Assembly: GCA_045646845.1 (NCBI GenBank)
Contig: JAZRLO010000001.1
Span: 62,001 to 126,000 of the forward strand
Direction: 5' to 3'
Length of the DNA: 64,000 bases
DNA from: HGM04593 sp045646845
Lineage (GTDB): Bacteria > Bacteroidota > Bacteroidia > Bacteroidales > Bacteroidaceae
Shown here: piece after piece, positions 42,404-51,248 of the stretch
Position numbering within the stretch: the first letter of the stretch is position 1
Layout: every line of letters begins with the position of its first letter
Program-made: the position numbers and the translations under genes
Notes under the pieces: generated by a model
The model's database searches: none
The model's input: only the letters and a program-made list of their open reading frames with translations
Told to the model about the DNA's origin: nothing

Positions 42404-44599
42404 TTACAACCACTTCGTGGGTGTGTCGCTCATTTCTATTGTGAGCGTGCCGCCTTTGGCAATGTCGCTGTGCTCAATGTATGGCAGGTTGTGGGGCTTG
42501 CCGTTGAGCTTTATGCTCTTGATGTATATGTTGGTGTCGCTGTTGTTCACGGTCTCAATGATGAACTTGCCGCCCTTTACCGTGAGTTCTGCGCGGTCAA
42601 CGAGCGGTGAACCGAACCAATAGCGCGCGCCTGCAGGCTCAACCTGGTAGAATCCTATTGCCGACATTATGTACCATGCCGACATCTGTCCCATATCTTC
42701 GTTGCCCGAGAGTCCGTCGAAACCGTTGCGGTACTGTGTTTTCATTACCTCGCGTACGCGTTCCGCTGTCTTGTGCGGTTCACCGAGCATTGTATAGAGG
42801 TAGAGGATGTGGTGGCTGGGTTCGTTGCCGTGGGCAAACTGGCCAATCATGCCTGAAATGTCGGGCGATGCGTCACCGTCAACAGTCGATGGCGCAAGGA
42901 ACAGTGAATCGAGTCGTGCTATACAAGCCTCCTTGCTGCCGAACATCTGTGCGTAGTTGTCGATGTCGTGCGGAACGAGCCAGGTATATTGCCAAGCATT
43001 GCCCTCGCAGTAGTCGTTGGCGCGGTGTGCCGCAAAGTAGGGGTTGAACGGAGTGCGGAACTTGCCGCTTGCATCAACACCACGGATGAAGCCTGTCTCT
43101 TTGTCAAAGAATGTGCGGTAGCTATGGCTCATTTTTGTAAAGCGCTCATAATCGGCCTGCTTGCCAAGTGCTTTTGCTGCGTTGGCTGCGGCTGCATCGG
43201 CAATGGCGTATTCCATATCAAAAGCAACGGCCTCGCTGAAAATGTCGCAAGGGATGTATCCGTATTTATGGCGGTGTTCCTTACCGCGCTCCTCTACGGC
43301 TGCGGTCTGTTTTATCGCTGCGAAAGCTGCCTCACGGTCAAAGCCCTCGATACCTTTCACAATGGCATCGGCAACTACGGGGATTCCGGGGTCGCCTACC
43401 ATACAGTCCGTCTCGTTGCCCCAGAGGTGCCATACGGGCAGGTCACCCTGCTTGTCGCAGATGTCAACCATGGTCGAAACGAACTGCCCGGCCTTTTCGG
43501 GGTGTATTATTGTCATAAGCGGTTGCTTTGCGCGGTATGTGTCCCAGAGCGAGAAGCATGTGTAGCGTGGGGTAGTGCTGTTATATACCTTGTCATCGGC
43601 ACCGCGGTAGTCTCCGTTGGCATCGCTGAACAGCATGGGGGCAATCATCGCATGGTACATTGCCGTGTAGAATATGCGTTTCTGGTTTTCGTCCTTCATC
43701 TCCACCTTTATGCGTGACAACTCCTTCTCCCAGGCCTCTACGGCCGCATTCTGTACTGCCGCGAAGTCCCATCCGGGTAGTTCACCGAGCGCGAGTTTGG
43801 CACCTTCTATGCTTACGGGAGATATTGCGACCTTCAGCATTATCTCTTCATTGGCGGCAGTGGTGAACGATGCACGACCGTACATTCCGTTCATGCCTTT
43901 CAGTTCGAAACTGTCGAAAGGCTTTTTGAACTCGGCCACGAAATATATGCGCTGGTTCTTTGCCCATCCCTTTGAGTAGCGGTAACCTACGATACGGTTG
44001 TTGCCTTCGGCCTGCATGAATGTCTCGGTAGCGGCGTCCCAACAGCCGCCGTTCTCAAGGTCAATAACAAGTGCCGCCTCCTTGCTCTCGGGGAATGTGT
44101 AGCGGTGCAGTCCCACGCGTGCGGTTGCAGTCATTTCGGCTGTAATGCCGTAGCGGGTGAGGGGTACGCTGTAGTATCCCGGTTCGGCAACCTCCTTCGT
44201 GCGGTCCGCCATTGACCACAGACCGCTGCCGGGCTCCTCTATGGTTCCTCGTGCATACTTCACTTCGCCTGTTACCGGCATGACGGTGACATCGAACAGG
44301 TCGCCGATACCCGTACCGCTAAGGTGGGTATGTGAGAATCCTATTACCGATGCCTCGTCCTGGTGGTATCCGGAGCACCAGTCCCACTGCTGGTTAATGC
44401 TGGTAGGGCCCAACTGTACCATTCCGAACGGTACGCTTGCTCCAACGAATACGTGGCCGTGGCCTCCGCTTCCGATGAGAGGGTTGACATATTCGGTCAA
44501 CCTCTCTTGTGGCGCGACATCCTGTTCGGCCTTCTTTGATGATGAACATGCCGCAAAAGCTATGAGCGACAATGCCAAAATTCCGTCTGTTATCTTCAT
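42404..44599 (-). CDS. GH92 alpha-mannosidase (lipoprotein, HGNE-type)
   Basis: A 731-residue secreted lipoprotein (lipobox LIAFAACSSS). GH92 is a calcium-dependent exo-alpha-mannosidase family. The N-terminal domain has PLIGSGGHGHVFVGASVPFG. The catalytic domain has CEGNAWQYTWLVPHDID (general-acid Glu region), HGNEPSHHILYLY and GNEDMGQMSAWYIMSAIGF. The HGNEPSHH motif is the one associated in this family with alpha-1,2-mannosidase activity. It is the last gene of the operon, and its ATG overlaps the stop of the second GH92. It likely trims mannose at the cell surface or in the periplasm. Confidence 0.93.
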   Translation of the reverse strand: MKITDGILALSLIAFAACSSSKKAEQDVAPQERLTEYVNPLIGSGGHGHVFVGASVPFGMVQLGPTSINQQWDWCSGYHQDEASVIGFSHTHLSGTGIGDLFDVTVMPVTGEVKYARGTIEEPGSGLWSMADRTKEVAEPGYYSVPLTRYGITAEMTATARVGLHRYTFPESKEAALVIDLENGGCWDAATETFMQAEGNNRIVGYRYSKGWAKNQRIYFVAEFKKPFDSFELKGMNGMYGRASFTTAANEEIMLKVAISPVSIEGAKLALGELPGWDFAAVQNAAVEAWEKELSRIKVEMKDENQKRIFYTAMYHAMIAPMLFSDANGDYRGADDKVYNSTTPRYTCFSLWDTYRAKQPLMTIIHPEKAGQFVSTMVDICDKQGDLPVWHLWGNETDCMVGDPGIPVVADAIVKGIEGFDREAAFAAIKQTAAVEERGKEHRHKYGYIPCDIFSEAVAFDMEYAIADAAAANAAKALGKQADYERFTKMSHSYRTFFDKETGFIRGVDASGKFRTPFNPYFAAHRANDYCEGNAWQYTWLVPHDIDNYAQMFGSKEACIARLDSLFLAPSTVDGDASPDISGMIGQFAHGNEPSHHILYLYTMLGEPHKTAERVREVMKTQYRNGFDGLSGNEDMGQMSAWYIMSAIGFYQVEPAGARYWFGSPLVDRAELTVKGGKFIIETVNNSDTNIYIKSIKLNGKPHNLPYIEHSDIAKGGTLTIEMSDTPTKWL

Positions 44600-46842
44600 T
44601 TCGGTTCTTCCTTTAGTTTTAGTTTTATGTTTGCGTTGTCAAGCAATTGCTTGTGTGTCAGTCTGTAACCGCTTTTCTTGCCGTTGAGGCTTATGTTGCC
44701 TATGTAGTGGCAATCCTTTGTCGGGCGGTCGCACTCTATTGTAATGTCGCCCTGCGGCGTGTCTATGGTTATCCTGTCGAATACCGGCGTGGTTACCGTG
44801 TATGTGGGTTCTCCCGGGCAGTCCGGGTAGAGGCCTATCATTGAGAATACCGCCCATGCCGACATTGTGCCGGTGTCATCGTTGCCCGGTATGCCGTCGG
44901 GTGCATTTTTGTAATGGTTGTCGAGGATTTTCTTCACCTCCTTTTGTGTGCGCCACTCCTCGCCCTTGAATCGGCTGAAGAGGTACGCATATACAATGTC
45001 GGGCTCATTTGCCGGGTCGTAATGGCAATTGTCGAACACGCCCTGCAGGCTCTTTATGAATCCTTTCTTGCCGCCCATAAGCTTTGTCAGGCCTTTGATG
45101 TCGTGCGGAACGGCGAACGTATAGCACCATGCCGATGCTTCGTGGAAACCGGGCACATTCTCGAAATTCTTTCCTGTCGCAGGGTCAAAGTCCCCAAGGA
45201 ATTTGCCGTCTTTGGTTATGGGGCGCAGAGTGCCCTGCTCCTTGCAGAAATATCGGCGGTAGCTCTGCGAACGCCTCAGGAACTCTTTTGCGCGCTGCTT
45301 GTCGCCGAGCGAGTCGGCGAGCTGTGCGATGGCATAGTCTGCCGAACAGTATTCCAGTGCATGTGAAACGGAGTTGTCGCCCGAAAGGTCGCCTGAGAAG
45401 TACCACAACGGTATGTAGCCCTCCTTCAGGTACGGGTCAATGTCGGGGCGTATCGGGTTCTTTGCCCCCTCGGTCGTTGCCGACTTGAGCATGGCTTCGT
45501 AGGCAGTTTTGATGTCAAAATCGCGCAGTCCCTTTATCCAGCTGTCGGCAATGACTATTGCTGCCGGGTCACCCTCCATTGTGAACGTCTCGCGGCCGAA
45601 AAGTTCCCATCTCGGCAACCATCCCCAATCCTCGTACATTCCCACCATTGTGCGCAGCATGTCGGTCTGACGTTCGGGATATACGAGCGTAAGCAGTTGG
45701 TGCAGGTTGCGGTAAGTGTCCCAGAGCGAGAAGACAGTGTAGCGCGTATGCTCGCTTTTTCCTATTTCTCCGTTCTCCATCTTGGGATATTCGCCGTTCA
45801 CGTCGCTTATTATGCTCGGGTGTATGAGTGCGTGATAGAGTGCCGTGTAGAAAATGGTCTTCTGGTCCTTCGTTCCGCCCTCAACCTTTATGCGTCCCAA
45901 ATCGCTGTTCCACTGCTTTACTGCAGCCGCATGGACATCATCGAAACTCTTTCCACCCTGTTCTGCATTCAGGTTTTCACGCGCATTCTCTATTGATACG
46001 AAAGAGACGCCCATCTGTACGGTTATCTGCTCGTTTTCGGCAAGGTTGTCGTAGCAGAAACGGTAGCCGACATTGTCACCGGCAACCTCCTTATAGTATC
46101 TGTCGTACAGTTTGTAGGTGCCGTCGTCCGGTGTCCATTCCGCCTCTACACCACTGAGAAGCGGCTGGAATTTCCATGGGCCTTCGCTTGTCGGGGCTTT
46201 TGACACGCGCATCACAAAATAGATGGGGAACACGGCCTGCGTGGTGTAGCAGAATGTGCCGAGCAGCTTGAAACCCTCTATTTCCGTCTCGCTTACACGG
46301 CGTACCATGGCACCGCATTCGTTTGTGAGTCCCTGGCCCAGGTTCAGTATGATATTGCCCTTTCCACCGGGGAAAGTGAAGCGTTCGCATGAAGTGCGCG
46401 CAGTGGCTGTAACCTCTGTCTTTATGCCATATTTCGTGAGTCTGTTGCTGTAGTATCCCGGCGAGGCCTTTTCATCGGTGTATTCCGTGCCGTAGCCGAA
46501 GTAGTTCACATCCAGTTCACCGCTTGTAGGCATAACCAGCAATGACGATGCCTCGGGGCATCCCACACCGCTGAGCGCAACATGCGCATACCCTGTAAAG
46601 AACTTGTTGTTGTACTCGTAAGGCGTTGACCACCAGCGGCTGTCCTTGTCAAAGACATTCAGGTCCGACCCCATTACATTGAACGGGACCACTGACATCA
46701 TGCCGTTGGGTGTTACGGCACCGGGGTTGGTGGTTCCGAAGTTGGTGGTTCCTATGAACGGGTTTACCAACTCGGCCGGCTCCTGTGCAGTTGCTGTCAG
46801 CATTGCCGTCAGCAACAATAGTGAAGAAAGTGCTCTTTTCAT
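44596..46842 (-). CDS. GH92 alpha-mannosidase (secreted, second paralogue)
   Basis: A 748-residue exo-alpha-mannosidase. I use the ATG at 46842, which gives a clean signal peptide MKRALSSLLLLTAMLTATAQ; the frame upstream overlaps the ROK gene. GH92 motifs are NPFIGTTNFGTTNPGAVTPNG, EASAWCYTFAVPHDIKG and GNDDTGTMSAWAVFSMIGLYP. In place of HGNEPSHH it has DPANEPDIVYAY, so linkage specificity should differ from its neighbour, perhaps alpha-1,3 or another. There is no lipobox, so it is probably periplasmic. It sits 4 bases after the ROK stop and overlaps the next GH92 gene by 4. Confidence 0.92.
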   Translation of the reverse strand: MKRALSSLLLLTAMLTATAQEPAELVNPFIGTTNFGTTNPGAVTPNGMMSVVPFNVMGSDLNVFDKDSRWWSTPYEYNNKFFTGYAHVALSGVGCPEASSLLVMPTSGELDVNYFGYGTEYTDEKASPGYYSNRLTKYGIKTEVTATARTSCERFTFPGGKGNIILNLGQGLTNECGAMVRRVSETEIEGFKLLGTFCYTTQAVFPIYFVMRVSKAPTSEGPWKFQPLLSGVEAEWTPDDGTYKLYDRYYKEVAGDNVGYRFCYDNLAENEQITVQMGVSFVSIENARENLNAEQGGKSFDDVHAAAVKQWNSDLGRIKVEGGTKDQKTIFYTALYHALIHPSIISDVNGEYPKMENGEIGKSEHTRYTVFSLWDTYRNLHQLLTLVYPERQTDMLRTMVGMYEDWGWLPRWELFGRETFTMEGDPAAIVIADSWIKGLRDFDIKTAYEAMLKSATTEGAKNPIRPDIDPYLKEGYIPLWYFSGDLSGDNSVSHALEYCSADYAIAQLADSLGDKQRAKEFLRRSQSYRRYFCKEQGTLRPITKDGKFLGDFDPATGKNFENVPGFHEASAWCYTFAVPHDIKGLTKLMGGKKGFIKSLQGVFDNCHYDPANEPDIVYAYLFSRFKGEEWRTQKEVKKILDNHYKNAPDGIPGNDDTGTMSAWAVFSMIGLYPDCPGEPTYTVTTPVFDRITIDTPQGDITIECDRPTKDCHYIGNISLNGKKSGYRLTHKQLLDNANIKLKLKEEPK

Positions 46843-46846
46843 CTCT

Positions 46847-47947
46847 TTATTTCTTGTCGAGTTCGCTGAGCGCGAAGGCATACGCTCCCACAGAGACGGC
46901 CTTGCTTGCACCCAGTTTCGAAATGGCTATGCCTATGCGCTTCTGGCTGTCGTAATCCACGTATCTCTCTTCGCCGTAAACCTTCACTTTCTTTACCTCT
47001 CCCTTTGCAAAAAGCTCGAATTCATCGGCGTTTTCCAAGTCATACACCTTCATCTGTACAAGGTTCACCTCGTCACCTGTGAGGGTGTGCAGTTTCGAGC
47101 GCATCTCCTTGAGCAGTGCCGGCATTATCCAACGGCTTGCGGCAGAGACGCCGCCTCCTATCACAACGAGTCCGTCTATTATTGTCACTGCCGTGGAAAT
47201 GGCGGCTCCGGCAATGCGTCCGAGTGTTGCGAACGCCTCCTTTGCGGCCTCCATATTGCCTTCTCGTGTACCGTCCGCAATCTCGCAGATCTCCTTCGGT
47301 GTGAGCCCGTGGTCAGGGTTGCCGCTCTTCTCGCCATAGACGCGCTTCACGGCACGTATGGCAACGCCGTCCTCGACGATTATCTCCGGCATCTCCTTGT
47401 GGCGCAGGCAGAATGTCTCCACGCATGAGTTGTCTCCGCGGTTCAGACGGTTGTCGATTACTACACCTATACCGAATCCTGTTCCCAATGTGTATCCTAT
47501 GAGGTTCTTGTACTGTTTTGTTGAACCAAGCTCCTTCAGTCTGTTGTTGATTTCAGGTAATACGCCGCAGAGAGCCTCTCCGTATGCGAAAAGGTCACCG
47601 TCGTTGTTTATGAATACGGGTACACCGAACTGTTTCTCGAGGAATGCTCCCAGTGCTACACCTTCGCGGAAGGAGGGAAAATTGGGCAGGTAGCCGCCGA
47701 TGATTCCGTTGGGGTAGTCGGCCGGGCCCGGGAATGCAAAGCTTATCGCTACGGGCTTTTCGTCAAGCTGGTCGAAGACCTGTCTGAAACCGTTCACCAT
47801 ATTCTGGAGACACAGGTCAAGGTCGTGCGACTGTGCCGGTACTGAAACCGGGTCGATGATGAACTCTCCGGCTTTCATAGCGCCGAAAACGAAGTTTGTG
47901 CCGCCTGCATCGAGGGTGGCTACAATACGGTTGTCTTTCTTGTACAT
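46847..47947 (-). CDS. ROK-family sugar kinase-like protein
   Basis: A 366-residue actin-fold protein of the ROK family, which contains glucokinase, N-acetylmannosamine kinase, fructokinase and repressors. It has the phosphate-1 loop ATLDAGGTNFVFGA and the sugar-binding region FINNDGDLFAYGEALCG. IGYTLGTGFGIGVVID and VVIGGGVSAASRWIMP are also present. There is no DNA-binding helix-turn-helix at the N-terminus, so kinase activity is favoured. The usual ROK zinc motif CxCGxxGCxE is missing; the corresponding segment reads CVETFCLRHKE. Between a GH5 and two GH92 genes, a mannose-type or hexosamine sugar is the likely substrate. Confidence 0.85.
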   Translation of the reverse strand: MYKKDNRIVATLDAGGTNFVFGAMKAGEFIIDPVSVPAQSHDLDLCLQNMVNGFRQVFDQLDEKPVAISFAFPGPADYPNGIIGGYLPNFPSFREGVALGAFLEKQFGVPVFINNDGDLFAYGEALCGVLPEINNRLKELGSTKQYKNLIGYTLGTGFGIGVVIDNRLNRGDNSCVETFCLRHKEMPEIIVEDGVAIRAVKRVYGEKSGNPDHGLTPKEICEIADGTREGNMEAAKEAFATLGRIAGAAISTAVTIIDGLVVIGGGVSAASRWIMPALLKEMRSKLHTLTGDEVNLVQMKVYDLENADEFELFAKGEVKKVKVYGEERYVDYDSQKRIGIAISKLGASKAVSVGAYAFALSELDKK

Positions 47948-47959
47948 TTTGTATAAGTA

Positions 47960-49285
47960 TTATCTGTTTATTCTCTTTGAGTATTCCCTTATGATTCCGA
48001 TTGTGGTGGAGTCGTTGTCAAAGACCGAATACCATCCCTGTGGCTCATGAGGAGGGTCGCAGAGGTAATCGTCTCCTGGTTGCCATACAAGGTCGCGCGG
48101 ACGTCCGCAACCTCCCCATCCCCAGAAATTGCATCCGGCAATCGGTCCGTTTTCTGTCATGCTCTTCTCTACATTCGCAAAGATGAACTCATAGAAGATG
48201 TCGCGGCTGCCGGTAGGGATGTCCGTGCCCGACACGTTGCCCTGCCGTGAGTATCCGAACTCCTCTATGACAAGCGGTTTGCCAATCTTTTTTGCCAGTT
48301 CAACATGTTCGGCAATGTATGCGGCACTCTCCTTGCATGCGTTCTCAATGCCGCTGTCAGGGTTGGAACGGGGTGCCCATCCCCAGTTTACGGGCCATAT
48401 GTGTATGGTAATGTAGTCGATGTTCTTGTCTGCGTGTATGCGCTCGCATAGCTCCATGTCAACCTCGCAACCGATGTACCCCTCGCTGCCGGTGGATACC
48501 AGGTGGTTGTTGTCAATATCTTTTATTATGGCGGCCGCGTCTGCAATCCATTTTGCAAAAGCCTCCTTGTTCTCTTTTGCAAACGGCCGCGGTTCATTGC
48601 ACAGCTGCCATGCCATAATCGACGGCTCGTCTTTATAGAAACGTCCTGTTATGCTGTTTTTGCGAGAGACTATCTGTTTGATATAGCTGTAGTACATGTC
48701 AAGAGCCTTCGGCTCGCGTGCGAAATTGGCGCAGTATTCGACATATCTGCCGTATCCGCCGTCAACGTTCGCATTCGGTGAGTCGCCATATCCGCACTGC
48801 TTCAAGTAGAATCCGAAGCCGCCGCTCCAGTCCCATGCGTTGTTCAGATATATTACTGCGTCCATGCCGCGTTTTTCAAGTTCGGCAAGCGCGAAGTCCA
48901 GCCCTTGCAGGATAGTGTCGTTAAGCACTCCGGGTGCCTCCTGCAGGTATGGCTTTGCCGGGTTAGCAAGGTCGCTGCCGGCATCCGGCCCGGCCGCAAT
49001 CCTTATGTTCGTGATGCCAATCTCCTTCAGGTTGTCCAGTTCCTTGCAAAACCTCTCCCTGTCGCCTCCCTCGCCTGTGGATGCAAGGATGCTGGCATAC
49101 CACATGTTGGTGCCGATGTAGCGGTACGGTTTCCCCTCTTTTATTAGTTTTGTCCCTTCGGTGGTTATGATGCTTCTCTCTTCATCCTCGCGGGCTGTAT
49201 TGTTCTCCTTTCCGCAACATCCGTTGCACGATGCTGCAAAAAGTCCGCCTGCGACAACTATGCCTGCAAATAACATGTTCTTCAT
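47960..49285 (-). CDS. GH5-family (mannanase-like) secreted glycoside hydrolase
   Basis: A 441-residue lipoprotein read from the ATG at 49285; another ATG lies 12 bases upstream. The signal peptide is MKNMLFAGIVVAGGLFAASC with lipobox Cys. The GH5 clan-A barrel has the acid/base Glu in WQLCNEPRPF near residue 230 and the nucleophile Glu in LVIEEFGYSRQG near 340. NMWYASILASTG, ITIHIWPVNWGW and CNFWGWGGCGRP line the active-site cleft. The pattern matches subfamily 7 beta-mannanases, although exo-mannosidase activity is also known there. It is first in the operon GH5-ROK-GH92-GH92 and is presumably surface-exposed. Confidence 0.9.
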   Translation of the reverse strand: MKNMLFAGIVVAGGLFAASCNGCCGKENNTAREDEERSIITTEGTKLIKEGKPYRYIGTNMWYASILASTGEGGDRERFCKELDNLKEIGITNIRIAAGPDAGSDLANPAKPYLQEAPGVLNDTILQGLDFALAELEKRGMDAVIYLNNAWDWSGGFGFYLKQCGYGDSPNANVDGGYGRYVEYCANFAREPKALDMYYSYIKQIVSRKNSITGRFYKDEPSIMAWQLCNEPRPFAKENKEAFAKWIADAAAIIKDIDNNHLVSTGSEGYIGCEVDMELCERIHADKNIDYITIHIWPVNWGWAPRSNPDSGIENACKESAAYIAEHVELAKKIGKPLVIEEFGYSRQGNVSGTDIPTGSRDIFYEFIFANVEKSMTENGPIAGCNFWGWGGCGRPRDLVWQPGDDYLCDPPHEPQGWYSVFDNDSTTIGIIREYSKRINR

Positions 49286-49448
49286 AATTGAATGCAATGT
49301 CCTGATGTTATTCTGCGAAGATAGTTAATTGATTGCAAGAAACGAAAAATTAAGCCTCTTTTTATGCTTCGGCTGCCATGTTTGTATTTATAATGTGTGA
49401 AATCTCTGTTTTTTACTCCGATTGTGGTTGGTTTTATTGAACAATTTA

Positions 49449-49456
49449 TATCTTTG
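49449..49456 (+). promoter_or_regulatory. Likely -7 element of the SlyD-like gene promoter
   Basis: TATCTTTG matches TAnnTTTG and is about 87 bases before the ATG at 49543. No clear TTTG at -33. Confidence 0.4.
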
Positions 49457-49542
49457 CAGAATGAGCCTGCACTTGTCGGCAGTATCGGCAGTACCGGCTT
49501 TTGGGTTTTATTTTGGAATTGACGAATAAATATAATTGAATT

Positions 49543-50118
49543 ATGGAAATCACAAACAAGTATCTGCGTGTTGCATACACGCTCGTTTCACACCGTAACG
49601 GTGAGTCTGAGGAGGTTGAGAAGACAACACGTGAACAGCCGTTCGCGTTTCTTACAGGCGTAGGATACACTCTCGATGCTTTTGAGGAGAATCTCAAAGA
49701 CCTGAAGAAGGGTGACAAGTTCGACTTTACTATCCCTTATGCCGACGCCTACGGGGAGTATGACCCCGATCATGTACAGGATTTTGACCGTGAGGTGTTC
49801 ACCATTGACGGCAAATTCGATTCTGCACACATATATGCCGGAAACGTTGTTGAGATGATGCGTGCCGACGGCTCTCCCATTCTGGGTACCGTAAAAGAGG
49901 TTACTCCCGTCAAAGTAGTGATGGATTTCAACCACCCTCTTGCCGGTTGTGACCTGCAGTTCATGGGTACGGTGGTGGAGTCCCGTCCGGCAAAAGAGTC
50001 GGAACTCAAGAAATTCTATGACTCCCTGAAGGCTTCATGCAGCTGCGGCGGCGGTTGCAAGGGCTGCAAGGGCGGTGAGTGCGGTGACTCAGGTTGCGAG
50101 GGCGGCTGTTGTCATTGA
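49543..50118 (+). CDS. SlyD-like FKBP-type peptidyl-prolyl isomerase with Cys-rich tail
   Basis: A 191-residue cytoplasmic isomerase/chaperone: FKBP domain with inserted flap (FTIPYADAYGEYDPDHVQDF near residue 65, then FNHPLAGCDLQFMGTV). The last 28 residues are Cys/Gly-rich (CSCGGGCKGCKGG and further cysteines up to GGCCH), which resembles the metal-binding tail of SlyD. A role in protein folding and metal, perhaps nickel or zinc, handling follows from the family. The aroC start lies only 15 bases after its stop, so both genes are probably co-transcribed. Confidence 0.92.
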   Translation: MEITNKYLRVAYTLVSHRNGESEEVEKTTREQPFAFLTGVGYTLDAFEENLKDLKKGDKFDFTIPYADAYGEYDPDHVQDFDREVFTIDGKFDSAHIYAGNVVEMMRADGSPILGTVKEVTPVKVVMDFNHPLAGCDLQFMGTVVESRPAKESELKKFYDSLKASCSCGGGCKGCKGGECGDSGCEGGCCH

Positions 50119-50132
50119 TAAAGCATTGCGGC

Positions 50133-51215
50133 ATGAACAGTATCGGTCAATTGCTGCGTCTCACGACTTTCGGCGAGTCGCATGGAACTGCCATAGGCGG
50201 TGTGCTCGACGGTTTCCCTGCCGGGGTGGCCATCGATGAGGAGTTCGTGCGCAGTGAAATGCTGCGCCGTCGCCCGGGGCAGAGCGCGATAACCACGCAA
50301 CGCAACGAGCAGGACGAAGTGCAGTTCCTTTCCGGAGTATTTGAGGGACGCAGTACGGGTACGCCCATTGCATTCATTATAATGAACTCCAATAACAGGA
50401 GTGCCGATTACGATAATATGCGTGACGTCTTCCGCCCATCGCATGCCGATTATGTGTATGATTTGAAATACGGCATACGTGACCACAGGGGCGGCGGGCG
50501 TTCGTCGGCGCGCGAGACTGCGGTAAGGGTGTGTGCCGGAGCTCTTGCCAAGCTTGCGCTGCGGCAGCTGGGTATCGGGGTGCATGCTTATACCTCTCAA
50601 GTGGGTGCAATCGCGCTCGAAAAGGACTACTCCCTCTATGACCTTTCGCGTACCGAGGATAATGCGGTGCGTTGCCCCGATGCTGCAAAAGCTGCGGAGA
50701 TGGAGAACGTCATAAAGGAGGTGAAACGTAGGGGGGATACCGTAGGCGGTGTGGTGACGTGTGTTGCCAAAGGTGTACCGGCCGGTCTCGGGGAACCTCT
50801 GTACGGCAAACTCTCGTCATCCCTGGCGGCGGCAATGATGTCGATAAATGCCGTGAAAGGTTTCGAGTATGGCAATGGCTTCGATGCGGTGACCGGTTAC
50901 GGATCGCAGCAGAACGATTTGTTCTATAATGACTCGGGCAGGGTGGCGACCCGCACCAATAACAGTGGCGGAATACAGGGTGGAATATCGAACGGGAATG
51001 ACATTTATTTCCGTGTAGCGTTCAAACCTGTCGCTACACTGCTCATGGAGCAGCCGACTGTTACCAGAAACGGCGAGGATACGACCCTTCTGGCGAAGGG
51101 CAGGCATGATCCCTGTGTGGTTCCGCGCGCAGTGCCGGTGGTGGAGGCTATGACAGCTCTGGTACTCCTCGACCACTATATGCTCGACAGGGCGCGAAAG
51201 GGGCTTTTTGTTTGA
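50133..51215 (+). CDS. aroC: Chorismate synthase
   Basis: A 360-residue enzyme converting EPSP to chorismate with reduced FMN, the last common step of aromatic amino-acid synthesis. The start ATG at 50133 gives MNSIGQLLRLTTFGESHG, the conserved opening; the upstream open frame overlaps the previous gene. Motifs RRPGQSAITTQRNEQDEV, DHRGGGRSSARETAVR and NNSGGIQGGISNG are intact. Length is standard. Confidence 0.97.
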   Translation: MNSIGQLLRLTTFGESHGTAIGGVLDGFPAGVAIDEEFVRSEMLRRRPGQSAITTQRNEQDEVQFLSGVFEGRSTGTPIAFIIMNSNNRSADYDNMRDVFRPSHADYVYDLKYGIRDHRGGGRSSARETAVRVCAGALAKLALRQLGIGVHAYTSQVGAIALEKDYSLYDLSRTEDNAVRCPDAAKAAEMENVIKEVKRRGDTVGGVVTCVAKGVPAGLGEPLYGKLSSSLAAAMMSINAVKGFEYGNGFDAVTGYGSQQNDLFYNDSGRVATRTNNSGGIQGGISNGNDIYFRVAFKPVATLLMEQPTVTRNGEDTTLLAKGRHDPCVVPRAVPVVEAMTALVLLDHYMLDRARKGLFV

Positions 51216-51248
51216 ATGGAATCTCCTTGTGGGTATTAATGATAAAAA

